Counted from the stretch's first letter, positions 22,994 through 32,971 are shown. The stretch: 64,000 nt of DNA from Flavobacterium psychrophilum (GCA_003243255.1 QFQM01000005.1:15076-79075), one strand, 5' to 3'. A program made the numbers and translations. The notes: generated by a model not told the origin, from the sequence alone.

Positions 22994-24085
22994 ATGAAAT
23001 ATTTTCAACTGATGTTATTTGTATTATGCATCTCACTTCAGCTATCCGGGCAGGAAAAAATGAGCGTGGAAATGGATGAATTCAAGACTGAAATTCAACC
23101 TTATTTTGATAAAATCAAGGAAAAGGATATGGCTTCTCTGGTTCCTTTTTACAAAGATGGATTATGGGGATATCTTGATGGTAAAACATTAAAAGTGGTT
23201 GTTCCTCCATTTGCCAATCTTCTCAATTTTTATGGGGAAGTGCCGGAGTTTATGGGTAATTCTTTTCTTAACGGCAGTAAAAAGGGATTTTTGCTGAATA
23301 TTGAAAATGGGAAAATTCAAATGAATTATACTGATCTGGAAAAAACGATACCGCCACCTATGATGAGTTTTTCCCGGGATGAACCTCCCCGAACAATGAG
23401 ACGTTCTTTTTTTGGGGCAACAATAAAGCCTCATACAGAGGGGTATAGAGGGTTTGAATACAAAATAAGCGACGGCAGTTATATCCTTACAGCTTATTCA
23501 GATTTATACAATCCTGACAAAGAAACCAGTCCCGACATTACGGATCTGGTGATGGACAAGCAATTGCATCTTATTGTAAAAAGAGATTTCTTATACGGAA
23601 TTATTGATTCTTCCGGGGTGGCATTAAAGGGTTTTGATTTTAAATTTAAAAAGATTTTACCCGTTCAGTTGCCTGGTGATCATGATGTTCAATGGTTTTT
23701 AGTTGCTGAGGTGATTAATGATGAAGAGGTATATAGCTTTATTAATCAAAAAGGTGAATATAGGCTCAAGCATCAGCTCAACCCGCAATTTTATAGTTTA
23801 TGGAATACCGGGGCAGAAGACTATCCATATTACAAAATCAAATATAATCAATTGGGTTATGTGGTTTCGAACGGTGTTTTATACGATTTGGTGACGTTGA
23901 AAAAACCTATGAAGCCAGAGCCCAACCTGTATATTTCTTATCTCAAAGTAATTTTGACAGATACGGAAAATAATGATGTGACATTGGAAAAAGCAAGAGA
24001 AAAAGCTAAGGTTTTTGTTTTGATTGAAGAAGGAGAAAATAAATTTTATATGGATCTGAGTGGTAAGAAATACCAACCCAAATAG
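22994..24085 (+). CDS. Secreted WG-repeat-like protein
   Basis: 363 residues with a signal peptide (about 1-19, ending LSGQE). YKDGLWGYLDGKTLKVVVPP (about 53-72) is a clear WG (KWGYID-type) repeat; later segments such as DFLYGIIDSSGVAL and SFINQKGEYRL look like divergent copies. WG-repeat proteins are surface or periplasmic and of unknown function. The 136-bp gap upstream carries ATCCGCGTCATCC (22899-22911), part of a repeat that recurs at 31139-31151. Confidence 0.65.
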   Translation: MKYFQLMLFVLCISLQLSGQEKMSVEMDEFKTEIQPYFDKIKEKDMASLVPFYKDGLWGYLDGKTLKVVVPPFANLLNFYGEVPEFMGNSFLNGSKKGFLLNIENGKIQMNYTDLEKTIPPPMMSFSRDEPPRTMRRSFFGATIKPHTEGYRGFEYKISDGSYILTAYSDLYNPDKETSPDITDLVMDKQLHLIVKRDFLYGIIDSSGVALKGFDFKFKKILPVQLPGDHDVQWFLVAEVINDEEVYSFINQKGEYRLKHQLNPQFYSLWNTGAEDYPYYKIKYNQLGYVVSNGVLYDLVTLKKPMKPEPNLYISYLKVILTDTENNDVTLEKAREKAKVFVLIEEGENKFYMDLSGKKYQPK

Positions 24086-24133
24086 TTTTTAGTTTAAATC
24101 AAAAACTGTAATTTTTCATTCACCTCGCTAGCG

Positions 24134-24148
24134 CGAGCGTCACGCTCG
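24134..24148. repeat. GC-rich palindrome
   Basis: CGAGCGT-C-ACGCTCG inside CTAGCGCGAGCGTCACGCTC, in an otherwise AT-rich gap between convergent genes. It looks like a dispersed REP-type repeat. Confidence 0.5.
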
Positions 24149-24164
24149 TTCCGACAATGAGAGG

Positions 24165-24494
24165 TTAATTGAAATCATACAATTCCCAGGTAGCATCTTC
24201 TATAAGATAATACCGAGAGTAACTTTGCGCCTGAAATTTGCCAAAATTTTTAATGTTAACCATGTCCTTATCGGTCATTAACTTAAAATGTCCCTTTACT
24301 TTTATTTTCTTATTCAGGTAAATACTATCCCAGCTTTTTAAACCTGCAATAGCATATATTTCATTATTAGCATGTACTACAGCTCCATATTTTTCATTTA
24401 GTGCTGTCCCAATAATTACATCAGAAATGCTCGCATTTTCTTTTACTGAGTTACAACTCATAATTACTAAAAAACAAACTAAAAAGTATTTCAT
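24165..24494 (-). CDS. Small lipoprotein of unknown function
   Basis: 109 residues. The lipoprotein signal FLVCFLVIMSCNS puts the lipidated Cys at about residue 14. The mature part has two strand-rich halves (IGTALNEKYGAVVHANNEIYAIAGL and KIKVKGHFKLMT) suggesting a small OB- or barrel-like domain. No family recognised. It precedes, on the same strand, nothing closer than 37 bp from the next upstream gene. Confidence 0.6.
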   Translation of the reverse strand: MKYFLVCFLVIMSCNSVKENASISDVIIGTALNEKYGAVVHANNEIYAIAGLKSWDSIYLNKKIKVKGHFKLMTDKDMVNIKNFGKFQAQSYSRYYLIEDATWELYDFN

Positions 24495-24531
24495 AATTGA
24501 CTTAAATTAAATTCGACCTTGCATGAACTAT

Positions 24532-24906
24532 TTAATCCCAATCATCTTCTTTTTCTCTTCGGATTATCTCCGAACGTGTTTGTGGATTGAGCCTTAAAAA
24601 AACAGTTTGCCTGTAAAGAGATTTAGCTCTGTCATTTAGCATGTGTAAAAAAGAAGTTTCATTCAATTCATCCCATAAATTGATAAACCATGATGAGCAC
24701 AATAAATCGTTTATACTTTCCTGATTCCTATCTGACAGTTCATTAAAAACAGCAAATGCTTCGTTGTTATATTCAGCGTCACCCATTTTTATCTTCCCTA
24801 TTACTTTTAGGGCAACATCTTCGAAAAGGTCATATATGTCAGAGAAATTATTTGATTTTAACGCATTGCCGGTTAAGTTCCTTATTTGTTCTAATTCGTT
24901 TTTCAT
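24532..24906 (-). CDS. Small soluble helical protein of unknown function
   Basis: 124 residues, no signal peptide, helix-rich and acidic, ending REKEDDWD. The ATG overlaps the stop codon of the upstream membrane-protein gene by one base, so the two are translated together. No family recognised. Confidence 0.55.
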   Translation of the reverse strand: MKNELEQIRNLTGNALKSNNFSDIYDLFEDVALKVIGKIKMGDAEYNNEAFAVFNELSDRNQESINDLLCSSWFINLWDELNETSFLHMLNDRAKSLYRQTVFLRLNPQTRSEIIRREKEDDWD

Positions 24907-25331
24907 TATGTATTAATCAATTTCGGAACACTCGTGCCAGGCTTAAGCGATTCTTTATTAATCATTCTGCTTCTATTGATATTTGCAAGGACTATAAAGC
25001 TTGTAAACAATATGATTATGGCAAGGAAAATATAGTATACACCATATTTATCCTGTTTAAAATTACAATCTAAAAATTTTCTATTTCTTATAAAGAAAAA
25101 ATAATTTAAACATCCAATAGATATAAATATAATAAGAACGCTTAATCTGCTAAGACCTTGTAGAGGAATTGGAAATATAAATAGGCTGCAAAAAAGGAGT
25201 ATTACCATTAATAGAAACAAAAGCAAAAATGTTGATGTGGTAATTGTTAAAAGAACCACAGTTTTTTCTTCAGTGTTCTTAGATTCTAATTGCTTAAAAA
25301 GCCTGAATAAGAAATAATTATACCATTTCAT
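24906..25331 (-). CDS. Membrane protein, four predicted segments
   Basis: 141 residues with hydrophobic segments at about 28-52, 61-80, 82-87 extending to 90, and 102-121, separated by short charged loops. It overlaps the next gene by one base. No family recognised; the pair may work together. Confidence 0.55.
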   Translation of the reverse strand: MKWYNYFLFRLFKQLESKNTEEKTVVLLTITTSTFLLLFLLMVILLFCSLFIFPIPLQGLSRLSVLIIFISIGCLNYFFFIRNRKFLDCNFKQDKYGVYYIFLAIIILFTSFIVLANINRSRMINKESLKPGTSVPKLINT

Positions 25332-25436
25332 TGTTTATTTAATCTTGTAAAATTTATCAACCGTTTTGACCTGTGTGTTAAAAAACAAATCTAAACAAAT
25401 TTCCTTCCGCATAAGCGATAATTAAAACGGCAGCCG

Positions 25437-25444
25437 TAATTTTG
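25437..25444 (+). promoter_or_regulatory. -7 element directly before the MFS start codon
   Basis: TAATTTTG ends only 4 bp before the ATG at 25449, so the transcript from this promoter would start at or next to the start codon. This suggests a leaderless mRNA. Confidence 0.45.
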
Positions 25445-25448
25445 CAGC

Positions 25449-26672
25449 ATGAACGGAGAAGTAAGAAACAGCACCCCACAACCTGAAAGCCCAGTCGCTT
25501 ACAGAAAGGCATATAAAGATGTAAAAGCATCGTATCTTAACCGGATACGCTGGGCGGTTACGCTGTTTTACTTTGCCATGGGGCTTAACTTCGCTACCTG
25601 GGCGAGCCGTATTCCGGATATCAAGACCTCACTTGGCCTTAGCGAAGGCGATCTGGGAACTATACTCTTCTGCATCCCCGTTGGGCAAATGTGCATGATG
25701 ATCTTTTCGGGCAGGCTTGCCGTTAAATATGGCAGCCACAGAGTGGTCGTACTTGGGCTTAGCATGTATATTGCCGCAATGATGACACTTGGTTTAGCAC
25801 AGGCACCCTGGCAATTGTCGGTAGCGCTGTTCTTTTTTGGAATATTCAGTAACCTTACCAATATATCGGTCAACACTCAGGGCATACTTACCGAAGGTAT
25901 CTTCCGCCGCCCTGTAATGTCTTCTTTTCACGGGGCATGGAGTACTGCCGGTTTTACCGGTGCACTTATAGGCATCCTGATGAAAGGTCTTAAGGTAGAA
26001 CCCTACCTGCATTTTATTATAGTGGGGGTACTGCTTTGGGGCGTAATTTTCTTCAATTACAGATACCTTATAAAAGCCAAACGAATGGCTGAACCAAAGG
26101 AGAAGAAGAAACGTTTCAGCAAGCCTGATACTGTTTTGTTATGGCTTGGGGCTATGGCCTTTTGCTGTATGCTGAGCGAGGGTATTATGTTCGACTGGAG
26201 CGGTGTTTATTTTACCGACGTAATTAAAGTAGAAGGCGCGCTCGGGGTATTGGGTTACGCCTCCTTCATGGCTATGATGGCTACGGGCCGCTTTATGGGC
26301 GATATCGTAGTGCGCAAGATCGGCCGAAGGAAAATGCTTATCATCAGCGGATGTTTTATCTCCATCGGATTATACACTGCTGTACTGTTGCCGTATATCG
26401 TTCCGGCAACACTGGCGTTTATGCTTGTAGGTTTGGGGGTTAGTACTGTAGTGCCAAGCGTATATAGTATCGCAGGCCGCAGACCAAATATGGAACCAAG
26501 TATTGCCCTGCAAACCGTTTCGAGCGTTAGCTTTCTTGGGTTTATGCTTGGGCCGCCGGTAATAGGCCATGTGGCGCATGCAACCAGTCTTCGTATTTCT
26601 TTTGCAATAATCGGTGCGTTTGGATTCCTTATCGCTTTTTTGGTGTACAAGGTTAAAGCCATTACTGCCTAG
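25449..26672 (+). CDS. MFS transporter (YbjJ-like)
   Basis: 407 residues, about 12 membrane segments. It has an N-terminal cytoplasmic tail of about 35 residues, FYFAMGLNFATWASRIPDIK in the first helix, and the mid-helix segment NISVNTQGILTEGIFRRPVMSSFHGAWSTAGF. This matches the YbjJ/fucose-permease-like branch. The substrate is unknown. It is monocistronic, with a possible leaderless start. Confidence 0.88.
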   Translation: MNGEVRNSTPQPESPVAYRKAYKDVKASYLNRIRWAVTLFYFAMGLNFATWASRIPDIKTSLGLSEGDLGTILFCIPVGQMCMMIFSGRLAVKYGSHRVVVLGLSMYIAAMMTLGLAQAPWQLSVALFFFGIFSNLTNISVNTQGILTEGIFRRPVMSSFHGAWSTAGFTGALIGILMKGLKVEPYLHFIIVGVLLWGVIFFNYRYLIKAKRMAEPKEKKKRFSKPDTVLLWLGAMAFCCMLSEGIMFDWSGVYFTDVIKVEGALGVLGYASFMAMMATGRFMGDIVVRKIGRRKMLIISGCFISIGLYTAVLLPYIVPATLAFMLVGLGVSTVVPSVYSIAGRRPNMEPSIALQTVSSVSFLGFMLGPPVIGHVAHATSLRISFAIIGAFGFLIAFLVYKVKAITA

Positions 26673-26758
26673 GGATAATCCTAAAGTTTCCTTAAAGCCC
26701 TGTTTTTCCTAATTCTTTCCTATTTGTGCCAATAGTTTTGGCAGCAAATGAACGAATT

Positions 26759-27577
26759 ATGAAGAATACCATTGCTATTGTACTACTGATTTTTGTTTTC
26801 TTTTCTGCGAATGCACAACAAGCTAAAGACAGCATTGTACCTCCTGCAAAACCGTTAAAGCTAAGCCATGCTGAGCCTTTGTATATTGATCTTATACGTG
26901 ACCTTGGTGCCCGTAAGGGTGAAAAAGAGATCAACGTGGGTTTTGGGGTGAATGATGATAAACAATACCTATCATATACAGGGTTTGTGGAATATGAATT
27001 TGCCGTGGCCAACAGGCTTGGCCTTGAGGTTGAGGTGCCCTTTGAAATGTACCAGCACAACCATAAGGACGGGGTAATGCTGCCCGATAACCGTATAGAG
27101 GGTGTAAAACTGGCAACACAATATACGTTTATGGTTTCTGAAAAATACCAGACATCTATGGCGGTAGGTTATATACAGGAATTTGAATTTTCCTCTTTTA
27201 AAGATCTTGATCATAACAGTAAACTCTTTGAGGGTACATTATACAACCCTATATTTATTGCCGCCACACGATGGACACCCAATATTCATACACTGCTTTA
27301 TGCAGGGCCTGTTACAGAACAGTTTTTTGCAACCAACACCTGGCAAACATCATTACAGGTAAATGCCAATCTGCACTATGTTTTTCATGGAGGTTATTTT
27401 GTGGGGGTTGAAACCAATATGGAATTTTCCGGAGAAAAACCATCGTTTGTATTCAGGCCGCAGTTTAAAGTACCTTTTTCTAAAAAGGTAAGCCTTGGTG
27501 TGCTGGCAGGTATTCCCGCATCAGATCATGATCATCAGGGGCTGAGTGGTATGGCCAGGCTGATATGGGTGCCTTAA
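26759..27577 (+). CDS. HAEPLYID family protein
   Basis: 272 residues from the ATG at 26759, chosen because it starts a proper signal peptide (MKNTIAIVLLIFVFFSANAQ). The name-giving motif HAEPLYIDLIRDLGARKGEKEIN is at about residues 40-62. Later segments alternate like an outer-membrane beta barrel (NRLGLEVEVPFEMYQ, TSMAVGYIQEFEF, HYVFHGGYFVGVE). Function unknown; probably an outer-membrane protein. It overlaps the convergent M1 peptidase gene by 4 bp. Confidence 0.85.
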   Translation: MKNTIAIVLLIFVFFSANAQQAKDSIVPPAKPLKLSHAEPLYIDLIRDLGARKGEKEINVGFGVNDDKQYLSYTGFVEYEFAVANRLGLEVEVPFEMYQHNHKDGVMLPDNRIEGVKLATQYTFMVSEKYQTSMAVGYIQEFEFSSFKDLDHNSKLFEGTLYNPIFIAATRWTPNIHTLLYAGPVTEQFFATNTWQTSLQVNANLHYVFHGGYFVGVETNMEFSGEKPSFVFRPQFKVPFSKKVSLGVLAGIPASDHDHQGLSGMARLIWVP

Positions 27578-29481
27578 TTCTTTACGAATTTCAGTTCGGC
27601 AGTGCCTTTATTAGTGTGTAGCGTCATAAAATAAACACCTGTAGCAAAACCCGATACATCCCAGGCAGCCGCCCCGTTGGTTTCCATTATGCGTTGTCCA
27701 AGGGTATTGTAAATTACAGCTTCACTTATATACACACCATCGGCAACTGCAACAAACAGAAAGGTATTTGCCGGATTCGGGTACAGGTAGGGTGAAAAAT
27801 AATCTCCTGCATTAGTAACCGTAATGGTGCTGGTTCTGCTGATGATATCGCTGTTTGGATCGAAAATAGCCTGTACTGCTTTAAAAGGGACATCAACAAT
27901 AAAATCCTGCCCGTTGGAAATATTCTCTAAAACATAATCCTGAATCTCCCCATTAGCACCAATAAGCCTTACGGGTACACCCATCTCAAAAAAGGAAACG
28001 GAATTATGCGACTGCATCTGGTTGAGGTTGATCCGTGCTTGTCCGCCTTCAATATTTTCAACGGTTATAGTATAAACAGGAAAGCCCTGATTAGAAACCC
28101 AGTCACTAAAAAAGCCTGTGAGGTCAAGTCCAGAAGCAGCTTCAAGGTGAGCCTTGAGTTGAGGTGTTTTTGCATAGGCATACGCCAGCTCGGGGTCGGC
28201 CAGATAGGCTTTTAATGCCTGAAAGAAAACAGGATCACCCAGTTTTACACGCAACATATTCAGTACCATCGCACCTTTGTTATAGCTAAGCCTGCTGCTG
28301 AAGATACGGTTCGAACTGAGAGTGTCGGCATCGGTCAGGTATATATAACCGCCATCCTCAGATGTAATATTGGCAATGTTGCTCAGTTTCCAGTTCCTGA
28401 AAGGTTCGTAGCCATCAAGGTGTTCTATCACCATGCCGGAAAGATAGGTAGCAAAGCCTTCGTTTAGCCAGATATCTTTCCATGAGCCACAGGTTACTTT
28501 GTCGCCAAACCACTGATGTGCCAACTCGTGAGCGATGAGGTTGCGCCCAAAGCTCCCCATGAATGAAACCGTAGTGTGTTCCATCCCTCCGCCAAAACCG
28601 CATTGGGCGTGGCCATATTTTTCGTTATGGAAGGGATAGGTTTCAAACGTCTGCTCATAAAAATCCATGATAGGAAGCGTCACCGCGAGGTTTTGTTCGT
28701 TTTGCGTCTGTGATTCAGGGTACAGGTAGTTAACTATTGGGAATTCATTAGGTACTGTTCCTGCTGTTTGGGTAAAAATGCCATAATTGCTTATGGAGAT
28801 AGCCACTAGATAGGCCGGAATAGGGTACTGATGCCTGTAATGAGTAGTTTTGGTGCCGTCTTCATTTTCTGTCTGCGATTGTTCGAGACCGTTAGAAACA
28901 CTCACATACTGCGAAGGGGCAGTAATGTATACATCTATATTTTCAATCTTATCGATAAGGTCCTGTTTACAGGGCCACCAGTCTTTAGCGCCATAAGGTT
29001 CGGAGAGTGTCCATAATACAGGAGCCCCGGCATGCTGACTCACAACAAAGGCTTCGTCTTGGGTAGGCGGAGCACCTGAGTAGGTAATTTCTACCCTTGC
29101 CTGAGAGCCGGTGCTTAATGTTGATGGCAGTGTTATAACCAGTTCGTCATTTTCATTTTGGGTAAATACCAGATTGTTTCCATTTTGCAGTACCTGCGAA
29201 ACAGTCAGTTCTGAAGCCAGGTCGAATGTTACATCGGCCATGTCTTCCTTTGCTATGAAATCGGTAGTTATAGTCCCGCTTATGAAGTGTACGTTCGGGT
29301 CGGCTGTAAGGTCGAGCCTGTGGTATACCACATCATAGTTACCCGTATGGGCATTAGCAGTAAAGGTCATCAGGTTGTGTCCTGATTTCCTTTCAGCTTC
29401 GGCAATCTCTTCGGTGCTTTGGGCAAATGCAGCTGCCATGCCTAACAGGCTGAAGAGTATGGGGGTAAAAATTCGGCTCAT
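27574..29481 (-). CDS. Secreted M1 family aminopeptidase with T9SS sorting domain
   Basis: 635 residues. Signal peptide 1-20, N-terminal beta domain, GGMEH substrate motif (298-302), zinc site HELAH (318-322) with Glu341 in WLNEGFATY. The last about 75 residues (YLYPNPANTFLFV to the end ELKFVKN) form a type A T9SS C-terminal sorting domain. It is shorter than gluzincin M1 enzymes of the PepN type and lacks their helical tail. Predicted to be exported through T9SS and to cleave N-terminal residues from peptides outside the cell. Confidence 0.95.
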   Translation of the reverse strand: MSRIFTPILFSLLGMAAAFAQSTEEIAEAERKSGHNLMTFTANAHTGNYDVVYHRLDLTADPNVHFISGTITTDFIAKEDMADVTFDLASELTVSQVLQNGNNLVFTQNENDELVITLPSTLSTGSQARVEITYSGAPPTQDEAFVVSQHAGAPVLWTLSEPYGAKDWWPCKQDLIDKIENIDVYITAPSQYVSVSNGLEQSQTENEDGTKTTHYRHQYPIPAYLVAISISNYGIFTQTAGTVPNEFPIVNYLYPESQTQNEQNLAVTLPIMDFYEQTFETYPFHNEKYGHAQCGFGGGMEHTTVSFMGSFGRNLIAHELAHQWFGDKVTCGSWKDIWLNEGFATYLSGMVIEHLDGYEPFRNWKLSNIANITSEDGGYIYLTDADTLSSNRIFSSRLSYNKGAMVLNMLRVKLGDPVFFQALKAYLADPELAYAYAKTPQLKAHLEAASGLDLTGFFSDWVSNQGFPVYTITVENIEGGQARINLNQMQSHNSVSFFEMGVPVRLIGANGEIQDYVLENISNGQDFIVDVPFKAVQAIFDPNSDIISRTSTITVTNAGDYFSPYLYPNPANTFLFVAVADGVYISEAVIYNTLGQRIMETNGAAAWDVSGFATGVYFMTLHTNKGTAELKFVKN

Positions 29482-29630
29482 AGCAAAGTTTTTTTCAAAT
29501 GTAATGAGAAAACTGTTTCAATAGTACGGCATAAAGGTTGAAATATGCAGGTTTTAAGCCAAAATTTGAAATATAAATCACTATTTTCGCCTCAGTTAAA
29601 AAGTTTAATGGGTTGCTGAAAACAATTCAT

Positions 29631-29638
29631 TAAATTTG
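29631..29638 (+). promoter_or_regulatory. -7 element of serS
   Basis: TAAATTTG, 25 bp before the start codon. The upstream TTG at 29613 is closer than the usual spacing. Confidence 0.5.
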
Positions 29639-29663
29639 CTCCACTTTATTAAAAAACAGTATC

Positions 29664-30935
29664 ATGTTACAGACAGTATTTATTAGGGAAAACAGAGAAA
29701 AAGTGATACAGGCGCTTGGCAAAAGAAATTTTGACGCCACTGCACTTGTGGACGAAGTGATCGCACTTGACGAGAAAAGAAGGCACACTCAGGTGGAACT
29801 TGACACCATCTTATCTGAATCCAACAAGCTGTCCAAAGACATTGGCGAACTGATGAAAGCCGGTGAAAAAGCAAAAGCTACACTGCTTAAGGAAAAAACT
29901 ACGCAATACAAAGATAAGAGCAAAGAGCTGAGCGAAACGCTTACTACAGTAACCGAAGAGCTCACGCATGCGCTTTACAAACTGCCAAATACGCCAGCCG
30001 ACATCGTTCCGGAAGGTAAAACCCCTGAAGAAAACCTTGAGGTATACCGTAAAGGTGATATCCCAACGTTGTTTGAAGGTGCTTTGCCACACTGGGAACT
30101 GGCAAAAAAATATGACATCATTGACTTTGAGTTGGGTGTAAAAATTACGGGAGCAGGTTTCCCGGTTTATAAAGGCAAGGGAGCAAGGCTTCAGCGTGCA
30201 CTTATCACCTATTTCTTAGACAAAAATACCGATGCAGGTTATAAAGAATACCAGGTGCCACACCTTGTAAACGAAGCTTCAGGTTACGGAACAGGACAGC
30301 TGCCGGATAAAGAAGGACAGATGTACCACGTAGGCCTTGATGATCTTTACCTTATCCCAACAGCTGAGGTACCGGTAACCAATCTTTTCCGTGATGTGAT
30401 CATTGAGGAGAAAGACCTTCCGGTATTGTGTACAGGCTATACACCATGTTTCCGTAGGGAAGCAGGTTCGTATGGTGCACACGTGAGAGGACTGAATCGC
30501 CTTCACCAGTTTGACAAAGTAGAGATCGTTCGTGTAGAAAAACCGGAGAATTCTTATGCGTCGCTTGATGGCATGGTAGATCACGTAAAAACCATTCTTG
30601 ACGAACTTGGGTTGCCATACAGGGTGCTTCGCCTTTGTGGTGGCGATATGGGCTTTGCTTCGGCACTTACATACGATTTTGAGGTGTTCTCTACAGCTCA
30701 GGACCGTTGGTTAGAGATCAGTTCAGTATCTAACTTTGAGACATTCCAGTCAAACAGGCTTAAGCTTCGTTTCCGTGATAAAGAAGGTAAAAACCATTTG
30801 GCACACACGCTTAACGGAAGCTCACTGGCATTGCCAAGGGTACTTGCCGGGATACTTGAAAACTACCAGACACAGGAAGGTATCGTGATACCCGAAGTGT
30901 TAAGGAAGTATACAGGGTTTGATATTATTGACTAG
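29664..30935 (+). CDS. serS: Seryl-tRNA synthetase
   Basis: 423 residues, the standard length. The N-terminal coiled-coil arm (about 25-105) grips the tRNA. The class II core has motif 2 (CFRREAGSYGAHVRGLNRLHQFDKVE) and motif 3 (NGSSLALPRVLAGILENYQ). It charges tRNA-Ser in the cytoplasm. Monocistronic. Confidence 0.98.
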   Translation: MLQTVFIRENREKVIQALGKRNFDATALVDEVIALDEKRRHTQVELDTILSESNKLSKDIGELMKAGEKAKATLLKEKTTQYKDKSKELSETLTTVTEELTHALYKLPNTPADIVPEGKTPEENLEVYRKGDIPTLFEGALPHWELAKKYDIIDFELGVKITGAGFPVYKGKGARLQRALITYFLDKNTDAGYKEYQVPHLVNEASGYGTGQLPDKEGQMYHVGLDDLYLIPTAEVPVTNLFRDVIIEEKDLPVLCTGYTPCFRREAGSYGAHVRGLNRLHQFDKVEIVRVEKPENSYASLDGMVDHVKTILDELGLPYRVLRLCGGDMGFASALTYDFEVFSTAQDRWLEISSVSNFETFQSNRLKLRFRDKEGKNHLAHTLNGSSLALPRVLAGILENYQTQEGIVIPEVLRKYTGFDIID

Positions 30936-31027
30936 TAACTGAGGGGCTGAGGTTCTTAGTTGCTTAGTTTCAAAGTGACAAAGTTTTAAGCCGAATCAGG
31001 TAATAAATTAATATATTTGTTAGAACG

Positions 31028-31160
31028 CGAATAATTTAGAACGCGGATAACACGGATCAGGCGGATTTTCACTAATAATTTAATGAATGTCTGCGTTATG
31101 GTATATGATAGCGGATTTGAATCCGTGTTCATCTGCTAAATCCGCGTCATCCGCGTTCTT
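31028..31160. repeat. Nested imperfect inverted repeat
   Basis: GAACGCGGAT (31039-31048) pairs with ATCCGCGTTC (31149-31158), and ACACGGAT (31050-31057) with ATCCGTGT (31121-31128), leaving an arm of about 60 nt. ATCCGCGTCATCC within it recurs at 22899-22911. It looks like a dispersed non-coding repeat; it lies just upstream of the TPR gene. Confidence 0.55.
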
Positions 31161-31192
31161 ATTGATAAAAACTTTATGTTTCAGATTTCAGG

Positions 31193-32971
31193 ATGAAGAA
31201 AATAGTTGCCATTATAGCCTTTTTCTGTTCGGTTGCGGTATTTGCGCAAAACGAGCAGCTGGCCTTTAATTACTTTGAAAAAGGAGAATTCGAAAAAGCA
31301 CTTGCTACCTATCAGGACCTTGAAAAGAAACAGCCCAATAATACTTTTTTCATCCAGAAGATTGTGGCCTGCCAGCAGCAACTGCAAAAATATGCCGAAG
31401 CTGAGAAATACCTGAAAGAAAAGATTGAACGTACAATTCAGCCAATGCTTTATGTGGAGTTGGGCTATAACTACCAGCTGCAAAAGGATATGGGCAAGGC
31501 AGAGAAGAATTATAACCTGGCTATTAAGGCTATAAGCGAAAATCCTTCGTATGTATATTCTGTAGCAAATGTTTTTGAACAGAAAGTACTGTTAGAGTAT
31601 GCCATCAAAGCTTATGATACGGCTTCTTCCATCAATAAGAGTATGAATTTTGACTATCAGCTGGCACTTATACAGGGACAGTTGGGTAATACCGAACAGA
31701 TGATCGATAAACTGCTGTCATATGCCTATAACAACCAGCAAAGCCTTGTAGTCGTTCAAAACCAGTTGTCGCGATTTATGAACGAAGAGGGAAGCGATAC
31801 TTTTAATGCATCGCTTCGCAAAGCTTTATTACTGAATACCCAAAAGACACAGGATATTTTCTGGAACCAGTTTTTGAGCTGGTATTTTGTACAGCAAAAA
31901 GAATACGGTAAAGCTTTTATACAGGAGAAAGCGATCTTCAAACGTAATCCTGATACATTCCTGAATATTGTTAACCTTGGGCATCTTGCCATGGAAGAGC
32001 ATGAAGATGCATCTGCCCGTGAAATACAGGCTTTTATTCTTGAAAATACCGATGAGCCCGGTCTTAGGATGCAGGCCGAATTCAATCTCCTCGAAATGGA
32101 TATTGCCATTGCGCAGCCTAAGGATTATGCATCGATCAAACAGCGTATCGATGCGCTTTTAACGCAATATGGTACTACTCCTTATTCGCTTAAACTGCAA
32201 TTGCAAAAAGCCGATTTTGAAGGTTTTTACCTGAAAGATACTAAGGCAGCTACCCAAACCCTGAATACAGCATTAGGTCTTCAGTTAAACCGCTACCAGA
32301 CTGCCGAGGTAAAGATGAAGTTGTCGGATATACTACTGCTTGATGAAAAATTCAATCAGGCGATTATTTATTATGCCCAGATAGAAGAAGACCTGAAAAA
32401 TGATGCCGTAGGCCACGAGGCAAGTTTTAAGGTAGCGCGTACAAGTTATTTTAAAGGCGATTTTGAATGGGCTCAGAAACAGCTTACAGTACTTAAGTCG
32501 TCATCATCACAGCTTATTGCCAATGACGCGCTGGAACTGTTCCTGCTGATACTGGACAATACCGTTGAAGACAGTACCCAGACTGCGCTTAAGAAATTTG
32601 CCAAAGCGGATTTTAAGCTATACCAAAACAAAAAAGATGAGGCACTTGCTGTATTTAAAGACCTTATTGAAAAGGATAATACAGAGAGTATAAAAGATGT
32701 AACCCACATCCGCCTTGGTGAGATATATGATAGCAAGGGTCAGTATGACCTTGCGCTGCAAAACTACCAGCAGGTAATCGATAAATACAAAGAAGGTATT
32801 TATGTGGATGAGGCATTGTTCTTCTCGGCTGAGATCTATAACAAAAAACTCAACGATCCTGAAAAAGCAAAGCCATTATATGAGAAGGTTATCTTTGAAC
32901 ATCAGGATAGCATTTACTTTGTAGAGGCCCGAAAACAATTCAGGCAGCTTAGGGGCGACACAAATAGTTAA
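31193..32971 (+). CDS. Tetratricopeptide-repeat protein, exported
   Basis: 592 residues with a signal peptide (about 1-17, ending VFAQN). Many TPR-like helix pairs are visible, for example AFNYFEKGEFEKALATYQDLEK near the start and KGQYDLALQNYQQVIDKYKEG near the end, where the array resembles the YbgF/Ctr9-like repeats that serve as scaffolds. Probably periplasmic, binding partner unknown. Genes of this kind are common beside housekeeping loci in Flavobacteriaceae. Confidence 0.85.
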   Translation: MKKIVAIIAFFCSVAVFAQNEQLAFNYFEKGEFEKALATYQDLEKKQPNNTFFIQKIVACQQQLQKYAEAEKYLKEKIERTIQPMLYVELGYNYQLQKDMGKAEKNYNLAIKAISENPSYVYSVANVFEQKVLLEYAIKAYDTASSINKSMNFDYQLALIQGQLGNTEQMIDKLLSYAYNNQQSLVVVQNQLSRFMNEEGSDTFNASLRKALLLNTQKTQDIFWNQFLSWYFVQQKEYGKAFIQEKAIFKRNPDTFLNIVNLGHLAMEEHEDASAREIQAFILENTDEPGLRMQAEFNLLEMDIAIAQPKDYASIKQRIDALLTQYGTTPYSLKLQLQKADFEGFYLKDTKAATQTLNTALGLQLNRYQTAEVKMKLSDILLLDEKFNQAIIYYAQIEEDLKNDAVGHEASFKVARTSYFKGDFEWAQKQLTVLKSSSSQLIANDALELFLLILDNTVEDSTQTALKKFAKADFKLYQNKKDEALAVFKDLIEKDNTESIKDVTHIRLGEIYDSKGQYDLALQNYQQVIDKYKEGIYVDEALFFSAEIYNKKLNDPEKAKPLYEKVIFEHQDSIYFVEARKQFRQLRGDTNS

